This document shows, piece after piece, positions 52,348 through 63,410 of a DNA stretch of 64,000 nt (the stretch's first letter is position 1; each line of letters begins with the position of its first letter). A program made the translations under genes and the position numbers. Where the stretch lies: contig NZ_JABBXD010000001.1 in the NCBI RefSeq assembly GCF_014750655.1, positions 419,102 to 483,101 of the forward strand. Reading direction: 5' to 3'. The notes under the pieces are model-generated. The model saw only the letters and a list, made by a program, of their open reading frames with translations. It was not told the DNA's origin and made no database searches. This DNA is from Salinimonas profundi. GTDB taxonomy: Bacteria > Pseudomonadota > Gammaproteobacteria > Enterobacterales > Alteromonadaceae.

Positions 52348-53044
52348 TGATGTTACTTTCACCTATCGGCTGGTAAGTGGAAGGTTTGTCGATGGGTACG
52401 GCATTTAATGGCTGGCGAATTTTAGGTGTCAGCAGATAGTTAAGCGTGCCTGATGTCATCATTGGGTTGAGCCAGTCCTGCATGCTGCCATCACTGGCAC
52501 TAAGCATTAACGGGCTGGCTTTTTTATGGATATGCTGAAATTTATCATGAGGCGGCAGCGTAACCACTGAGCATGAGTATTCTGTCAGTGACTGGCCCGA
52601 ATCCGTAGTGTAATGCCAGGTCCGATAGAGACCGCCCAACGCCAGCGCGTCATCTTGCGGCACCATCATATCGTGATAATATTTTTTACCTTCAATATTG
52701 ATGGTTTCACCGAAACCGCTGGCGGGAATTATACAGCGCTGGTTTCTGTAGGCCTGATAACCGGCACTGCCGCGTTTGTTCAGTTTATCGTAACGGGTGT
52801 TAAAAGAGGTATACCGGGATGGTTTGAAGGCACCCTCCGGGGAGGCTTTTTCCAGTAATAACCACCAAATGGCATTCACCATCTGACGTTTATCATCGGC
52901 AGCGTTGAAAACCACCGATACCCTGTCGGTGGCACCTATGAAACGGGAAAATTGCATCCCCTCTTCTGGCCAAAATTGTATATCAAGTTGTTCACACAGG
53001 GCTCTAACACCGGCAGAGTCGGTAACATTAATTCTTCCACACAT
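52331..53044 (-). CDS. SOS response-associated peptidase (SRAP, YedK/HMCES family)
   Basis: A 237-aa protein of the family that crosslinks to abasic sites in single-stranded DNA through Cys2 (MCGRINVTD, present). RCIIPASGFGET holds the conserved Glu, and HKKASPLMLSASDGSMQDWL is the His-containing segment, more divergent than in YedK, where HDRMP is usual. The N-terminal half and FNTRYDK region resemble the family. It lies 20 nt after rmuC, so both may respond to DNA damage. Its 3' end overlaps the convergent subtilase gene. Confidence 0.87.
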   Translation of the reverse strand: MCGRINVTDSAGVRALCEQLDIQFWPEEGMQFSRFIGATDRVSVVFNAADDKRQMVNAIWWLLLEKASPEGAFKPSRYTSFNTRYDKLNKRGSAGYQAYRNQRCIIPASGFGETINIEGKKYYHDMMVPQDDALALGGLYRTWHYTTDSGQSLTEYSCSVVTLPPHDKFQHIHKKASPLMLSASDGSMQDWLNPMMTSGTLNYLLTPKIRQPLNAVPIDKPSTYQPIGESNIISADD

Positions 53045-53064
53045 ACACCCATACCTCCTGTTGG

Positions 53065-54561
53065 TTAGGGCAATGATGAGCGCGCAGCGTCCTCCTCAAG
53101 CGAGTCATCGTCTGAATCCATCGCCCCGCGAATCATCTCGTCAGATAAACGCTTGCTTGGTTGTACGCCAAGCCCCCGAAATTGTTCGACCTGCCTGACC
53201 AGATTGCCCCGCCCGGTAGATAATTTCCCCAGAGCACCGTCAAAATGCTTCTGCGTTGCTTCCAGGGATTTACCAATTTTATCCATATCAGCAACAAAAC
53301 CGGTGAATTTGTCGTATAGTCGCCCGGCCTGCGCTGCAATTTTTTGCGCATTCTGGTTCTGGTATTCATACTGCCAGATATTGTTAATCGTTCGAAGCGC
53401 AACCAGAAGGTTGGTCGGGCTTACCAGCATGATATTGTGGTTAAGCGCCAGGGTCACTAAATCCGGCTCTTCTTCAATTGCCAGTAAGAATGCCGGTTCA
53501 ACCGGTATAAACATCAGTACATAATCAAGGGTTTTGAGCCCTGCCAGTTCCTGGTAGTCTTTTGCGCCCAGCCCTTTAATATGCCCTTTTACCGAGCTGA
53601 CATGTTCTTTAAGAAGCTGGCTGCGTTGAACTTCATCTTCTGCGTTAAAATAGCGCTCATACGCCGCCAGACTCACTTTTGAGTCAATAATGACATCTTT
53701 ATCATTGGGCAGATGGACGACCACATCGGGTTGTTGTAACCGGCCATGGTCGCTTCGCAGTGACACCTGCGTTTCGAATTCATGCCCTTCACGCAGCCCT
53801 GATTCTTTTAAAATACGCTCCAGGACTACTTCACCCCAGTTACCCTGTTTTTTATTATCACCCTTTAGCGCCATGGTAAGAGCTGACGCTTCTTCGGTAA
53901 TGCGCTGATTTAATTCTTTGAGCGACAGTATTTCGGTTTTCAGCGACGCGCGTTCCTGGCCTTCACGGTTGTACTGATCACTGATTTGTCGCTTAAAGCT
54001 TTCCAGTTGTTCTTTAAGCGGGTTAATCAGTGCGTCCATGCCGGATTTATTCGTCTGGGTAAACGATTCGCTTTTTTCGGTGAAAATCTTATTGGCAAGA
54101 TTCTCAAACTGCGTTTGCAGACGCTGCTCGGCTGCTTCAAGCATGGCTATTTTTTCATCGTTAGACTGTGCGCTTTGTTTGAAACTGGCAGACTGCGCCT
54201 CATGACGTGCGTTAAGTTGTGAGTGTGCCTGCTGAAGATCCTTCAGCTCCTGGCGCTGGGCTGCATAATCTGACTCAAGACGCGCCAGCTGAGCGGCCTT
54301 TTGCCCCAGTTCACCGATTTGGTTTTGTGCATCGAACAGCCGTTCCTGCGAAACGGCCAGTTCGTCCTGCTTTGCCGAAAGCTGTCGGTTAAAATATAAC
54401 TCGGCCTGCTCAGTTTGTTGCTGCAACAGGTGGTTTTGTTCGGTCAGCGAATTCCGCTCAAGCGAAAAGCGACGCTGGCAAAGCCAGTATGTGACAAGCG
54501 CGCCGCTTACTAATCCCGCCAACGCGCCACTGCCGATAAGCGTCAATGCTTCTGTATTCAT
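53065..54561 (-). CDS. rmuC: DNA recombination protein RmuC
   Basis: A 498-aa protein (E. coli 475) with an N-terminal membrane anchor (LIGSGALAGLVSGALVTYWL), a long coiled coil (about 30-200) and a C-terminal nuclease-like domain: GNWGEVVLERILKESGLREG, VVHLPNDKDVIIDSKVSLAA. RmuC limits inversions at short inverted repeats, and related proteins act in defence against foreign DNA. The PD-(D/E)xK-like DSK motif is present. It sits between fumarase and the SRAP gene on the minus strand, and a terminator separates it from fumarase. Confidence 0.95.
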   Translation of the reverse strand: MNTEALTLIGSGALAGLVSGALVTYWLCQRRFSLERNSLTEQNHLLQQQTEQAELYFNRQLSAKQDELAVSQERLFDAQNQIGELGQKAAQLARLESDYAAQRQELKDLQQAHSQLNARHEAQSASFKQSAQSNDEKIAMLEAAEQRLQTQFENLANKIFTEKSESFTQTNKSGMDALINPLKEQLESFKRQISDQYNREGQERASLKTEILSLKELNQRITEEASALTMALKGDNKKQGNWGEVVLERILKESGLREGHEFETQVSLRSDHGRLQQPDVVVHLPNDKDVIIDSKVSLAAYERYFNAEDEVQRSQLLKEHVSSVKGHIKGLGAKDYQELAGLKTLDYVLMFIPVEPAFLLAIEEEPDLVTLALNHNIMLVSPTNLLVALRTINNIWQYEYQNQNAQKIAAQAGRLYDKFTGFVADMDKIGKSLEATQKHFDGALGKLSTGRGNLVRQVEQFRGLGVQPSKRLSDEMIRGAMDSDDDSLEEDAARSSLP

Positions 54562-54587
54562 TCTTTTTATGTCCGATAAAACAAAAA

Positions 54588-54612
54588 ACGGGCACTTGTC
54601 TCAAGTGCCCGT
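54588..54612 (-). terminator. Terminator of the fumarase gene
   Basis: Eleven-bp arms ACGGGCACTTG and CAAGTGCCCGT around TCT. The minus strand continues into TTTTTTG. It lies 22 nt past the fumarase stop and insulates rmuC. Confidence 0.92.
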
Positions 54613-54634
54613 CTTATCCTACACCAGCAAAAGC

Positions 54635-56164
54635 TTATTTAGCCAGTTCGCTGTCCAGTTCTTCTATTTTCGCTTTCCAGATTGCCGGGCCGGTTTCGTG
54701 TGCATTGGCGCCGGTGCTGTCTACCGCAACGGTAACCGGCATGTCTTCTACTTCAAATTCGTAGATAGCTTCCATACCTAAATCTTCAAATGCCACAACC
54801 CGCGACTTTTTAATCGCTTTGGAAACCAGATAGGCAGCGCCGCCTACGGCCATCAGATACACCGCTTTGTGTTTCGCGATGGAATCCACCGTTGCCGGGC
54901 CACGTTCTGCTTTACCAATCATGCCGATAAGGCCGGTTTGCTCCAGCATCATATCGGTGAATTTATCCATGCGGGTTGCTGTGGTAGGCCCGGCTGGTCC
55001 AACAACCTCCTCGCCTACAGCATCCACAGGGCCGACGTAATAAATGAAGCGGTTAGTCAGGTCTACCCCGTCAGGCAGCCCTTCGCCATTTTCCATCATC
55101 GTCTGAATACGTTTGTGCGCAGCGTCGCGACCGGTAAGCATTTTGCCGGATAACAATACCGTCTCACCCACTTTCCAGTCCAGAATGTCATCTTTGGTCA
55201 CTTCATCAAGATTAACGCGACGGGTATTTTCACCAACTTCCCAGGTTACCTCAGGCCACTCTTCAAGCTTAGGCGCCTTCAGTTCAGCAGGCCCGCTGCC
55301 GTCAAGATGAAAGTGGGCATGGCGAGTCGCCGCGCAGTTAGGGATCATTGCAACAGGCTTCGAGGCTGCGTGGGTAGGCACCGACATGATTTTCACATCC
55401 ACCACGGTGGTCAGACCGCCAAGGCCCTGCGCGCCAATACCCAGGCCATTTACACGCTTGAAGATATCCAGGCGAAGTTTTTCTTCGGTCGTTTCGGGCC
55501 CGCGTTCCATCAGTTCGTGGATATCTACCGGATCCATGAGGCTTTCTTTGGCCAGTACAGCTGCTTTTTCAGCGGTACCGCCAATGCCTATCCCGAGCAT
55601 CCCCGGTGGACACCAGCCCGCGCCCATTGTCGGCAATGTTTTTACTACCCACTCTGCGATATCATCGCTGGGGTTTAGCATCACCATTTTAGATTTGTTT
55701 TCAGAGCCACCGCCTTTGGCTGCGATCATCACCTCTACCTGATCACCGGGCACCATATCAATATGCACCACAGCAGGGGTGTTGTCTTTGGTATTTTTTC
55801 GTGCACCTGCCGGGTCAGCAACAATAGAAGCACGCAGCGGGTTGTCAGCATTGGTGTACGCACGGCGTGTGCCTTCGTTAACCATTTCCTGAACAGTCAG
55901 ATCCGTTTTATCCCAGCTTACGCCCATACCGATTTTGACAAAACAGGTCACAATGCCGGTGTCCTGACATAAAGGGCGGTGACCCTCTGCAGACATTCTT
56001 GAGTTAATCAGAATCTGGGCCATGGCATCTTTAGCCGCCTGACTTTCTTCTTTCAGGTATGCCTTTTCAACCGCTTTGACATAATCCAGAGGGTGATAAT
56101 AGGAAATAAACTGCAACGCATCTTCGATGCTATCGATAAAATCTTGCTGACGGATAACGGTCAT
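54635..56164 (-). CDS. Fumarate hydratase class I (iron-sulfur)
   Basis: A 509-aa [4Fe-4S] enzyme that hydrates fumarate to malate in the TCA cycle. It has the fused alpha and beta domains of FumA/FumB-type class I fumarases. Cluster cysteines are visible in RPLCQDTGIVTCFVK, MGAGWCPPGMLGIGIGG and MIPNCAATRHAHFHLDGSG, and the substrate motif VGPAGPTTATRMDKFTDMML is intact. Oxygen-labile in relatives. It is monocistronic and diverges from pabB. Confidence 0.95.
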   Translation of the reverse strand: MTVIRQQDFIDSIEDALQFISYYHPLDYVKAVEKAYLKEESQAAKDAMAQILINSRMSAEGHRPLCQDTGIVTCFVKIGMGVSWDKTDLTVQEMVNEGTRRAYTNADNPLRASIVADPAGARKNTKDNTPAVVHIDMVPGDQVEVMIAAKGGGSENKSKMVMLNPSDDIAEWVVKTLPTMGAGWCPPGMLGIGIGGTAEKAAVLAKESLMDPVDIHELMERGPETTEEKLRLDIFKRVNGLGIGAQGLGGLTTVVDVKIMSVPTHAASKPVAMIPNCAATRHAHFHLDGSGPAELKAPKLEEWPEVTWEVGENTRRVNLDEVTKDDILDWKVGETVLLSGKMLTGRDAAHKRIQTMMENGEGLPDGVDLTNRFIYYVGPVDAVGEEVVGPAGPTTATRMDKFTDMMLEQTGLIGMIGKAERGPATVDSIAKHKAVYLMAVGGAAYLVSKAIKKSRVVAFEDLGMEAIYEFEVEDMPVTVAVDSTGANAHETGPAIWKAKIEELDSELAK

Positions 56165-56317
56165 GTCGTCCTCTTTAACTCGTCGGTTCGTGGTGTGTGC
56201 TTTTCAAAAATGCGTATACTAGCGTATCTCGCACTGCGGCACCAACAAAACGCAGTACGGTAGTCAAATTGAACACCGGCCTTGCAGGCCCGAAAAAAAG
56301 AGAATCTGAAAGCTGTT

Positions 56318-57724
56318 ATGAACGACAAGGTAGAGCGCACGCTGCTGATTGAACCGCTTGACTATGAACAAGACACGTTTTACACCCTATTTGCGCAGGT
56401 TGAGCAACAGCCGTATTCAATGTTGCTGGATAGCGCGGCAGATACTGACGGTCGCTATCATATTATGGTCTGGTCACCACGCTGGATCGTGACCGCAGCC
56501 AATAGCAAAGTGGTCGTGCGCGACTGTCATACTGATGAGACTGAAATAAAAAACGATGCCCCGCTGGCGTGTGTCGATGCCCTGATGAAAGCCACCATGG
56601 CTGAAAATACCGTTCGCACAGATAATCAGACACTTTACGATGCCCTGCCCTTTGTTGTGGGTGCTGCGGGCTTATGTGGTTATGATCTTGGTCGTTACTA
56701 TGAAACGTTACCGGATAAAAACCTCACCCCATATGCGTGTCCGGATATGGCGATTGGTATTTTTGAGCAGTCTGTTATTGCCGATACGCACACCGGAAAG
56801 CTGTATCATTGCCGCTTTAGCGATATTCCACCGTTATCTGAACAACTGGCAGAAATAACTACTCCTCCTGAGGCTACCACTCCCTTCAGACTGACCAGTG
56901 ACTGGGCGTCGAATCTGACGCAACAGCAGTATAATGACGCGCTATCACGTATCCACCAGTACATTGTGGCTGGTGACTGTTATCAGATAAATATGGCGCA
57001 GCGTTTTTGCGCGAAGTACACCGGCAGTGAATGGCAGGCGTACGAAGCGCTGCGGGAGCAAAACAACACTCCATTTTCAGCGTTTATCCGCTTGCCCGAA
57101 AGCTGTGTGCTGAGCATTTCGCCCGAGCGCTTTTTAAGTGTCAGAAATAACCAGGTACAGACTAAGCCTATTAAGGGTACCCGCCCGCGCTTTAACGATC
57201 CTGATAAAGATGCAAAAAGCGCTGACGCACTACTTAATGCTGAAAAGGATCGCGCGGAAAACCTGATGATAGTGGATCTGCTCAGAAACGATTTGAGTAA
57301 ACATTGTAAGGCGCACAGTGTAAATGTACCGCATTTATTTGCGCTGGAATCGTATGCCGCCGTGCATCATCTGGTCAGCACCGTTGAAGGTACATTGAAA
57401 GAGGATGCATCAGCACTGGATTTATTGGCCGGCGCCTTTCCCGGTGGCTCTATTACAGGGGCACCCAAAATCCGGGCGATGGAAATAATTGAAGAACTGG
57501 AGCCAGACCGGCGAAATATTTACTGTGGCAGTATCATGTATTATGGAATTAAGCGGGATATGGACTCAAGTATTACCATTCGAACGTTATTAGCCGAAAA
57601 CAACCATCTGTATTGCTGGGCGGGCGGCGGTATTGTACTTGATTCACATGCACGTGAGGAATATCAGGAAACCCTGGATAAGGTTTCCCGTATCCTTCCT
57701 GCACTGGAAAACTATCGTGAATAA
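56318..57724 (+). CDS. pabB: Aminodeoxychorismate synthase component I PabB
   Basis: A 468-aa chorismate-utilising enzyme that, with PabA, makes 4-amino-4-deoxychorismate for folate synthesis. It shows YNDALSRIHQYIVAGDCYQI, QINMAQRF, KPIKGTRPR with the catalytic Lys, PGGSITGAPKIRAMEIIEEL and GGGIVLDS. It starts at MNDKVERTLLIEPLDYEQ; the frame opens at a TTG (56282), but the added residues are unlike the family. A gene product of this size lacks a PabC or PabA fusion. It overlaps nudL by 8 nt. Confidence 0.94.
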   Translation: MNDKVERTLLIEPLDYEQDTFYTLFAQVEQQPYSMLLDSAADTDGRYHIMVWSPRWIVTAANSKVVVRDCHTDETEIKNDAPLACVDALMKATMAENTVRTDNQTLYDALPFVVGAAGLCGYDLGRYYETLPDKNLTPYACPDMAIGIFEQSVIADTHTGKLYHCRFSDIPPLSEQLAEITTPPEATTPFRLTSDWASNLTQQQYNDALSRIHQYIVAGDCYQINMAQRFCAKYTGSEWQAYEALREQNNTPFSAFIRLPESCVLSISPERFLSVRNNQVQTKPIKGTRPRFNDPDKDAKSADALLNAEKDRAENLMIVDLLRNDLSKHCKAHSVNVPHLFALESYAAVHHLVSTVEGTLKEDASALDLLAGAFPGGSITGAPKIRAMEIIEELEPDRRNIYCGSIMYYGIKRDMDSSITIRTLLAENNHLYCWAGGGIVLDSHAREEYQETLDKVSRILPALENYRE

Positions 57725-58286
57725 GGCAGAGTTTATCCATCGGTTTCAGCATGCGCGGCAGGTCAGTCTGGAGCCTGATTACCCGCTCACACGAAAAGGT
57801 CGCAGTGCAGCGGTGCTGATCCCCATGCTGGATTTTGATGACGGTATGCATGTCATTTTGACAGAACGGGCTCATCACTTACGTCACCATGCCGGTCAGA
57901 TTAGTTTCCCTGGCGGCGGCTATGAACCGCAGGATGAATCCCTGATCGATACGGCACTGCGAGAAGCGTTTGAGGAAGTGGGACTGCCGCCTTCACATGT
58001 TCAGGTTATTGGGGCAATGCCCGACTATCGCACCATCAGCGGCTACCACATCAAGCCTGTGGTTGGCTTTGTTCAGCCCGGATTTGAATACCGTATTGAC
58101 CCGAATGAAGTAGCCAGTGTTTTCGATGTGCCATTATCACATCTAATGGATAAAAAGAATCACCTGGTTCACCATATCACACGCAATCATCAGCAATTTC
58201 CGGTCTATTTTATCCCCTGGCAACAACGCATGATATGGGGTGCGACTGCTGCCATATTGCGGAACCTGGCTCACCACCTCGGCTAA
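57717..58286 (+). CDS. nudL: NUDIX hydrolase, CoA pyrophosphatase-like (NudL)
   Basis: A 189-aa enzyme likely to cleave CoA to phosphopantetheine and 3',5'-ADP. The Nudix box GGGYEPQDESLIDTALREAF then EEVGL is complete, and the upstream LRHHAGQISFPGG is the NudL/CoA signature. The start is GTG at 57717, giving VNKAEFIHRF, as in E. coli NudL; the frame extends to 57633 but those residues lie in pabB. The pabB-nudL-sdaA order matches the E. coli chromosome (pabB-nudL-sdaA), supporting the call. Confidence 0.92.
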   Translation: MNKAEFIHRFQHARQVSLEPDYPLTRKGRSAAVLIPMLDFDDGMHVILTERAHHLRHHAGQISFPGGGYEPQDESLIDTALREAFEEVGLPPSHVQVIGAMPDYRTISGYHIKPVVGFVQPGFEYRIDPNEVASVFDVPLSHLMDKKNHLVHHITRNHQQFPVYFIPWQQRMIWGATAAILRNLAHHLG

Positions 58287-58342
58287 AGTGAACGAATGTT
58301 TCATTCTGGCACTACAAGATTATCAAGATTTGTTTACATTGA

Positions 58343-58375
58343 ATTAGCTTTTCTCATCTGCTGATTAGCTTTTCT
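58343..58375 (+). promoter_or_regulatory. Twin direct repeats upstream of sdaA
   Basis: Two identical 12-bp copies of ATTAGCTTTTCT begin at 58343 and 58364, exactly 21 bp apart (two helical turns), 68-100 bp before the sdaA ATG. Same-face spacing suggests binding of a tandem regulator, perhaps Lrp-like or amino-acid responsive. Confidence 0.55.
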
Positions 58376-58442
58376 GTATTGTAGTTGTAGCAACATACAG
58401 GCAAGATCACACAAGATTCTTATTGGGGATAGAACCAGATTT

Positions 58443-59813
58443 ATGATTAGTGTATTTGATATGTTCAGTATCGGAATTGGCCCATCCAGTTCACATACCG
58501 TGGGGCCGATGCGAGCCGGTGCAGAGTTTGTATCAGAACTAGCGCAGGATGGCGTACTGGAAAGTATTGATGGCATCAAGGTTGAGCTGTTTGGCTCACT
58601 GGGACAGACCGGTAAAGGTCACGGTACCGGCAAAGCTGTGATCCTCGGGTTGTTGGGCGAGTCGCCAGAAACCATTGATGTTGACAGTATCGATGTCACC
58701 CTTGAAGGCATTCACGACAGTCAGAAAATTCTGCTTAACGGTACACACGAAGTTAAGTTTCCAAATAAAAATGCGATAGTATTTCACCGTCGCAAAACCT
58801 TGCCGCGCCATGCCAATGCACTGACATTTTACGTGTATAAAAATAAAGAACTCGTGCGCGAGCAAACCTACTACAGCATCGGTGGCGGCTTTGTGGTGCG
58901 ACACGAAGATTTCGACGAGACCAAAGAGCACGCAATGTCGGTGCAGGAAAAGGTGCCCTATCCGTTTAAAACGGCTGAAGCACTGATTGACCTTTGCAAA
59001 ACGAACGGCATGCGTGTCAGCTCTTTGATGCTTAAAAATGAAGCCGTGCATCGACCGGTTCATGAGGTTCAGGATAAGCTGTTTGAGATCTGGCAGACCA
59101 TGAAGTACTGCGTGCAGCGCGGTATTGAAAGCGAGGGGATCCTGCCGGGCGGGCTTAAAGTCGTTCGTCGTGCACCGGCTCTGTATCGTCGCCTGCAAAC
59201 CGAGCACACATCAGATCCCATGCAAACGATGGACTGGGTGAATCTGTTTGCGCTTGCCGTGAATGAGGAAAATGCGGCAGGCGGTCGCGTTGTTACGGCT
59301 CCCACCAATGGTGCTGCGGGAATTATTCCGGCGGTATTACACTATTTTGATAAGTTCATCAGACCGGTTGATACCGAGACGGCAGCCCGATTCTTACTCA
59401 CGGCCGGGGCCATTGGTATTCTTTATAAAGAAAATGCCTCTATTTCCGGTGCCGAAGTGGGCTGTCAGGGCGAAGTCGGCGTGGCCTGTTCAATGGCTGC
59501 TGGTGCACTGACGGAAATCATGGGCGGCTCCATTCTGGCCGTAGAAAACGCCGCTGAGATTGGTATGGAGCACAACCTGGGCCTGACCTGTGATCCGGTG
59601 GGCGGTTTGGTGCAGGTACCCTGCATTGAGCGTAATGCCATGGGTGCCATTAAAGCGATCAATGCATCCAGACTGGCTATGCGCGGCAGTGGTGAGCACA
59701 AAGTGTCGCTGGATAAGGTAATTAAAACCATGCGCGATACCGGCAACGATATGAAAACCAAATACAAAGAGACCGCCCGTGGCGGCCTTGCGGTTAATAT
59801 TATCGAGTGCTGA
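58443..59813 (+). CDS. sdaA: L-serine ammonia-lyase (iron-sulfur) SdaA
   Basis: A 456-aa [4Fe-4S] enzyme that deaminates L-serine to pyruvate and ammonia. The N-terminus [20 protein letters not shown] is invariant in the family; SSSH binds serine carboxylate. The C-terminal domain has [15 protein letters not shown], the cluster cysteines in [19 protein letters not shown] and [20 protein letters not shown]. It has its own promoter region (156 bp after nudL) with twin repeats. Converges with cysB. Confidence 0.97.
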   Translation: MISVFDMFSIGIGPSSSHTVGPMRAGAEFVSELAQDGVLESIDGIKVELFGSLGQTGKGHGTGKAVILGLLGESPETIDVDSIDVTLEGIHDSQKILLNGTHEVKFPNKNAIVFHRRKTLPRHANALTFYVYKNKELVREQTYYSIGGGFVVRHEDFDETKEHAMSVQEKVPYPFKTAEALIDLCKTNGMRVSSLMLKNEAVHRPVHEVQDKLFEIWQTMKYCVQRGIESEGILPGGLKVVRRAPALYRRLQTEHTSDPMQTMDWVNLFALAVNEENAAGGRVVTAPTNGAAGIIPAVLHYFDKFIRPVDTETAARFLLTAGAIGILYKENASISGAEVGCQGEVGVACSMAAGALTEIMGGSILAVENAAEIGMEHNLGLTCDPVGGLVQVPCIERNAMGAIKAINASRLAMRGSGEHKVSLDKVIKTMRDTGNDMKTKYKETARGGLAVNIIEC

Positions 59814-59820
59814 TAATCAA

Positions 59821-60895
<1,075 letters not shown>

Positions 60896-60953
60896 CACCT
60901 ATTCTTATATCAAAAATATAGGCATTTATTCAATTTTAAGTTGATACCAGTAT

Positions 60954-61688
60954 ATGCGCCAACAGAAGTATAATGACGCCGTGATGCAGGACTTTGAAGC
61001 CGCCCCGCCCCAGAAAATAGAGTTTTCCTCTGTGCTCGCCGCTGCCGTGCACGACATGAAAAATTCGCTGTGTTTACTCATTCAGTCAATTGAACAGTTA
61101 TCTGACAGCATTGATGCTGCAAACATCGCCGCCAGTAAACATGTCGCAGATGTTCATTATGAAGCCAGCCGGCTCAACACCAGCCTTGTACAGATTCTGT
61201 CGTTATACCGTGCACAGCTTGAAACGCTGCCCATAACCGTTGATGAGCATTTTGTCGCTGACGTCATTGAAGATGTGCTGAACGCGGTAAAGCTTTCCGT
61301 TAATCAGCGCAATTTCAGCGTCACCATCGATTGCGACCCGGACCTGGCCTGGTATATGGACGGTGAGCTGATTTATTTACTGGTTAATGATGCCGTCATC
61401 AATGCCCTTCGCTACGGTAATCACGCTATTCATGTAAGTGCCAGAGTGGCCGATAACAATCTGATCATACAGGTTGAGGATGACGGGCACGGTTATCCCG
61501 ATACCATGCTGGCACAAAGCACCCGGGCCCTGAGCTCCACAGCGGTCAGCCAGGGACGTACCGGATTAGGTCTTTATTTTGCCCGTCTTATTGCCAACGC
61601 CCATAACCGACACGGTCTGCGTGGTGAGATTACCTTGCAAAATGGTGGAAAACTTGGCGGGAGTGTTTTTATGGTAAAAATACCGTAA
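60954..61688 (+). CDS. Orphan soluble sensor histidine kinase
   Basis: A 244-aa cytosolic protein without membrane helices. A HisKA-like helix carries VLAAAVHDMKNSLCLLIQSI with phospho-acceptor His33. The HATPase_c part has N-box NDAVINALRYG, G1 VEDDGHGYP and G2 GRTGLGLYFARLIANAHN. There is no sensory domain beyond the first 25 residues and no response regulator beside it, so the partner must be elsewhere. It diverges from cysB. Next is a membrane coiled-coil gene, 78 nt on. Confidence 0.82.
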   Translation: MRQQKYNDAVMQDFEAAPPQKIEFSSVLAAAVHDMKNSLCLLIQSIEQLSDSIDAANIAASKHVADVHYEASRLNTSLVQILSLYRAQLETLPITVDEHFVADVIEDVLNAVKLSVNQRNFSVTIDCDPDLAWYMDGELIYLLVNDAVINALRYGNHAIHVSARVADNNLIIQVEDDGHGYPDTMLAQSTRALSSTAVSQGRTGLGLYFARLIANAHNRHGLRGEITLQNGGKLGGSVFMVKIP

Positions 61689-61766
61689 ACTCTGCCGTTA
61701 TAATAAAAAAGACTGTCCTGTGCCTGCGTGCCGGAGACAAAGTGAAAGCGAACGGAACCAATATCC

Positions 61767-62525
61767 ATGTTCACCATAATCATCATAATGATCGTTGTGC
61801 TTATCATAGCGGCCATCTTTATCAATGCTTTTCAGCAACACCGTGCCAAAATGGACGCAGAGCGCCGTGCTGAAGTATCTAAGCAGCGTAATATCATTGA
61901 TGAAACTGAAAACATCATTATGGCGTGTTCAAATATGCCGGTATCAGCTCGCCTGATGCAGGTCCTTCACCGTCGAGTCTACAACGCCCTCAAAGCATTA
62001 AATGATGCCGGTGCAGGCAATAATGATATTAAACAGCGTCTGGAAGATGCCGAAGATCGCACGCAGGGTGACGCGGATGCCAATGAAAAGATGAGCGAAT
62101 TTTCGTTGCCGGATAATGATCGTCTGATTATTCAATATATTCAGGCGGTTAAAAAGTTACGCGTACTGCTTCGCTCAGAACACTCAAAAGGCAAAGTGGA
62201 TACCCGTACGTTCATCGAAGAAGACAAAGCGCTGGAGCGCTTACAGCTTAAAACTAACGTAGAAACACTGATAAAGCGTGGTCGTGCGGCTATGCAATCG
62301 GGCATGCTAGGATCTGCCCGCCAGTACTTTGAAAAAGCCATCAGCGCGTTGGAAAATCAAACCCAGCGTGATGAATATATCGAGTCCCGCTTAAGACAAC
62401 TAAGCCAGTGGCTTGAAAGCATTCAGGACAACCTGAAGTCCGCGAATGCGGAAGACCGCGCCAAGCGCAAAGAAGAAGAGCGCGATGAACTGGATGAGTT
62501 ATTCGCGCCCAAGAAAAAATGGTAA
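61767..62525 (+). CDS. Membrane-anchored coiled-coil protein of unknown function
   Basis: A 252-aa protein that I cannot name. One N-terminal TM helix (MFTIIIIMIVVLIIAAIFIN) is followed by a basic segment and long charged helices (about 24-240; for example QRLEDAEDRTQGDADANEK and LGSARQYFEKAISALENQTQ). The segment IKRGRAAMQSGMLGSARQYF resembles a TPR-like pair. The C-terminus ends DELDELFAPKKKW. The cytoplasmic domain may scaffold other proteins. It follows the histidine kinase gene by 78 nt and ends abutting the convergent LysR gene with no gap. Confidence 0.7.
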   Translation: MFTIIIIMIVVLIIAAIFINAFQQHRAKMDAERRAEVSKQRNIIDETENIIMACSNMPVSARLMQVLHRRVYNALKALNDAGAGNNDIKQRLEDAEDRTQGDADANEKMSEFSLPDNDRLIIQYIQAVKKLRVLLRSEHSKGKVDTRTFIEEDKALERLQLKTNVETLIKRGRAAMQSGMLGSARQYFEKAISALENQTQRDEYIESRLRQLSQWLESIQDNLKSANAEDRAKRKEEERDELDELFAPKKKW

Positions 62526-63410
62526 TTACAGACACGTCGCGTGGCATTGTTCCCACAATGCCTGCGCTGCTACTGAAAAGCTCTGTCGATCTGCGCGAAT
62601 CATACCTACCCGTTTAACCAAAGGGGCGTTACGCAACGCCACACACACCAATCCGTTACGCTGCATTTGTGCCTGACAAAGCTGCGGTACCACCGATACG
62701 CCCAGTCCCTGTGCAATTAGTTGGCCGACTGAGCCCAACTGTCCGGTTTCTGCCACGATATTGAGCGCGCCATACCTGTGCGATATCTGTTCGGTCCATT
62801 TTCTGACTGCAGAACCGCGGTTCATGGCGATTACCGGGCTTTGCAATAACGCTTCAAATGAAATGGTTTGCTCTGATGCCAGTGGGTGTTCAGGGTATAA
62901 AACGGCCACAAAGGCATCGTCAAATAACGGAGTAAATGTCAGTCCTTCTGTATTTTCAGGCTCAAAGGTAAAGCCTATTTCAGCCCGGCCGGCGAGCACT
63001 GCGTCAATGGTATCTTCCATTACCACATCCATTATCCGTAGCCGGATATTGGGGTAAGCCGCGTGGTACGCTTTGAGCAAGGTGGGCAGACGTGATTCGG
63101 CAAACGATGGCATGGCGGCAATGGTCAGCCTGCCCTGTCGCACTGCAAACAAATTTTGCATTTCCTCAAACGTATCATCCCACTCATTAACCAACCGGCG
63201 GGCACTGGGTAACAACGTTTCGCCTTCAGGGGTTAATTGCACACGACGTGTGCTTCTGCTGAATAACTTTCCGCCTAGTTGCTCTTCCATTTTTTTTATC
63301 GCACTGGATAGCGCAGGCTGTGTGAGATGCAGCTTTTCTGCTGCCTCGGCGAAGGTGGATGATTCAGCGACGCTTAAAAACGCCACCATGTTGCGGTATG
63401 AGACAGCCAT
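62526..63410 (-). CDS. LysR-family transcriptional regulator
   Basis: A 294-aa regulator with N-terminal HTH: YRNMVAFLSVAESSTFAEAA, EKLHLTQPALSSAIKKMEEQ. The effector-binding domain follows (LTIAAMPSFAESRLPTLLKA, VSVVPQLCQAQM). It diverges from the 3-oxoacid CoA-transferase gene across 103 bp of AT-rich DNA with a direct repeat, so it probably controls that operon. Ligand unknown; a ketone body or acyl-CoA-related metabolite is inferred. Confidence 0.88.
   Translation of the reverse strand: MAVSYRNMVAFLSVAESSTFAEAAEKLHLTQPALSSAIKKMEEQLGGKLFSRSTRRVQLTPEGETLLPSARRLVNEWDDTFEEMQNLFAVRQGRLTIAAMPSFAESRLPTLLKAYHAAYPNIRLRIMDVVMEDTIDAVLAGRAEIGFTFEPENTEGLTFTPLFDDAFVAVLYPEHPLASEQTISFEALLQSPVIAMNRGSAVRKWTEQISHRYGALNIVAETGQLGSVGQLIAQGLGVSVVPQLCQAQMQRNGLVCVALRNAPLVKRVGMIRADRQSFSVAAQALWEQCHATCL

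Noticed and set aside
56212-56227. Two GCGTAT copies 10 bp apart between fumarase and pabB
   Set aside because: The copies are only 6 bp and no further structure supports a regulatory site.
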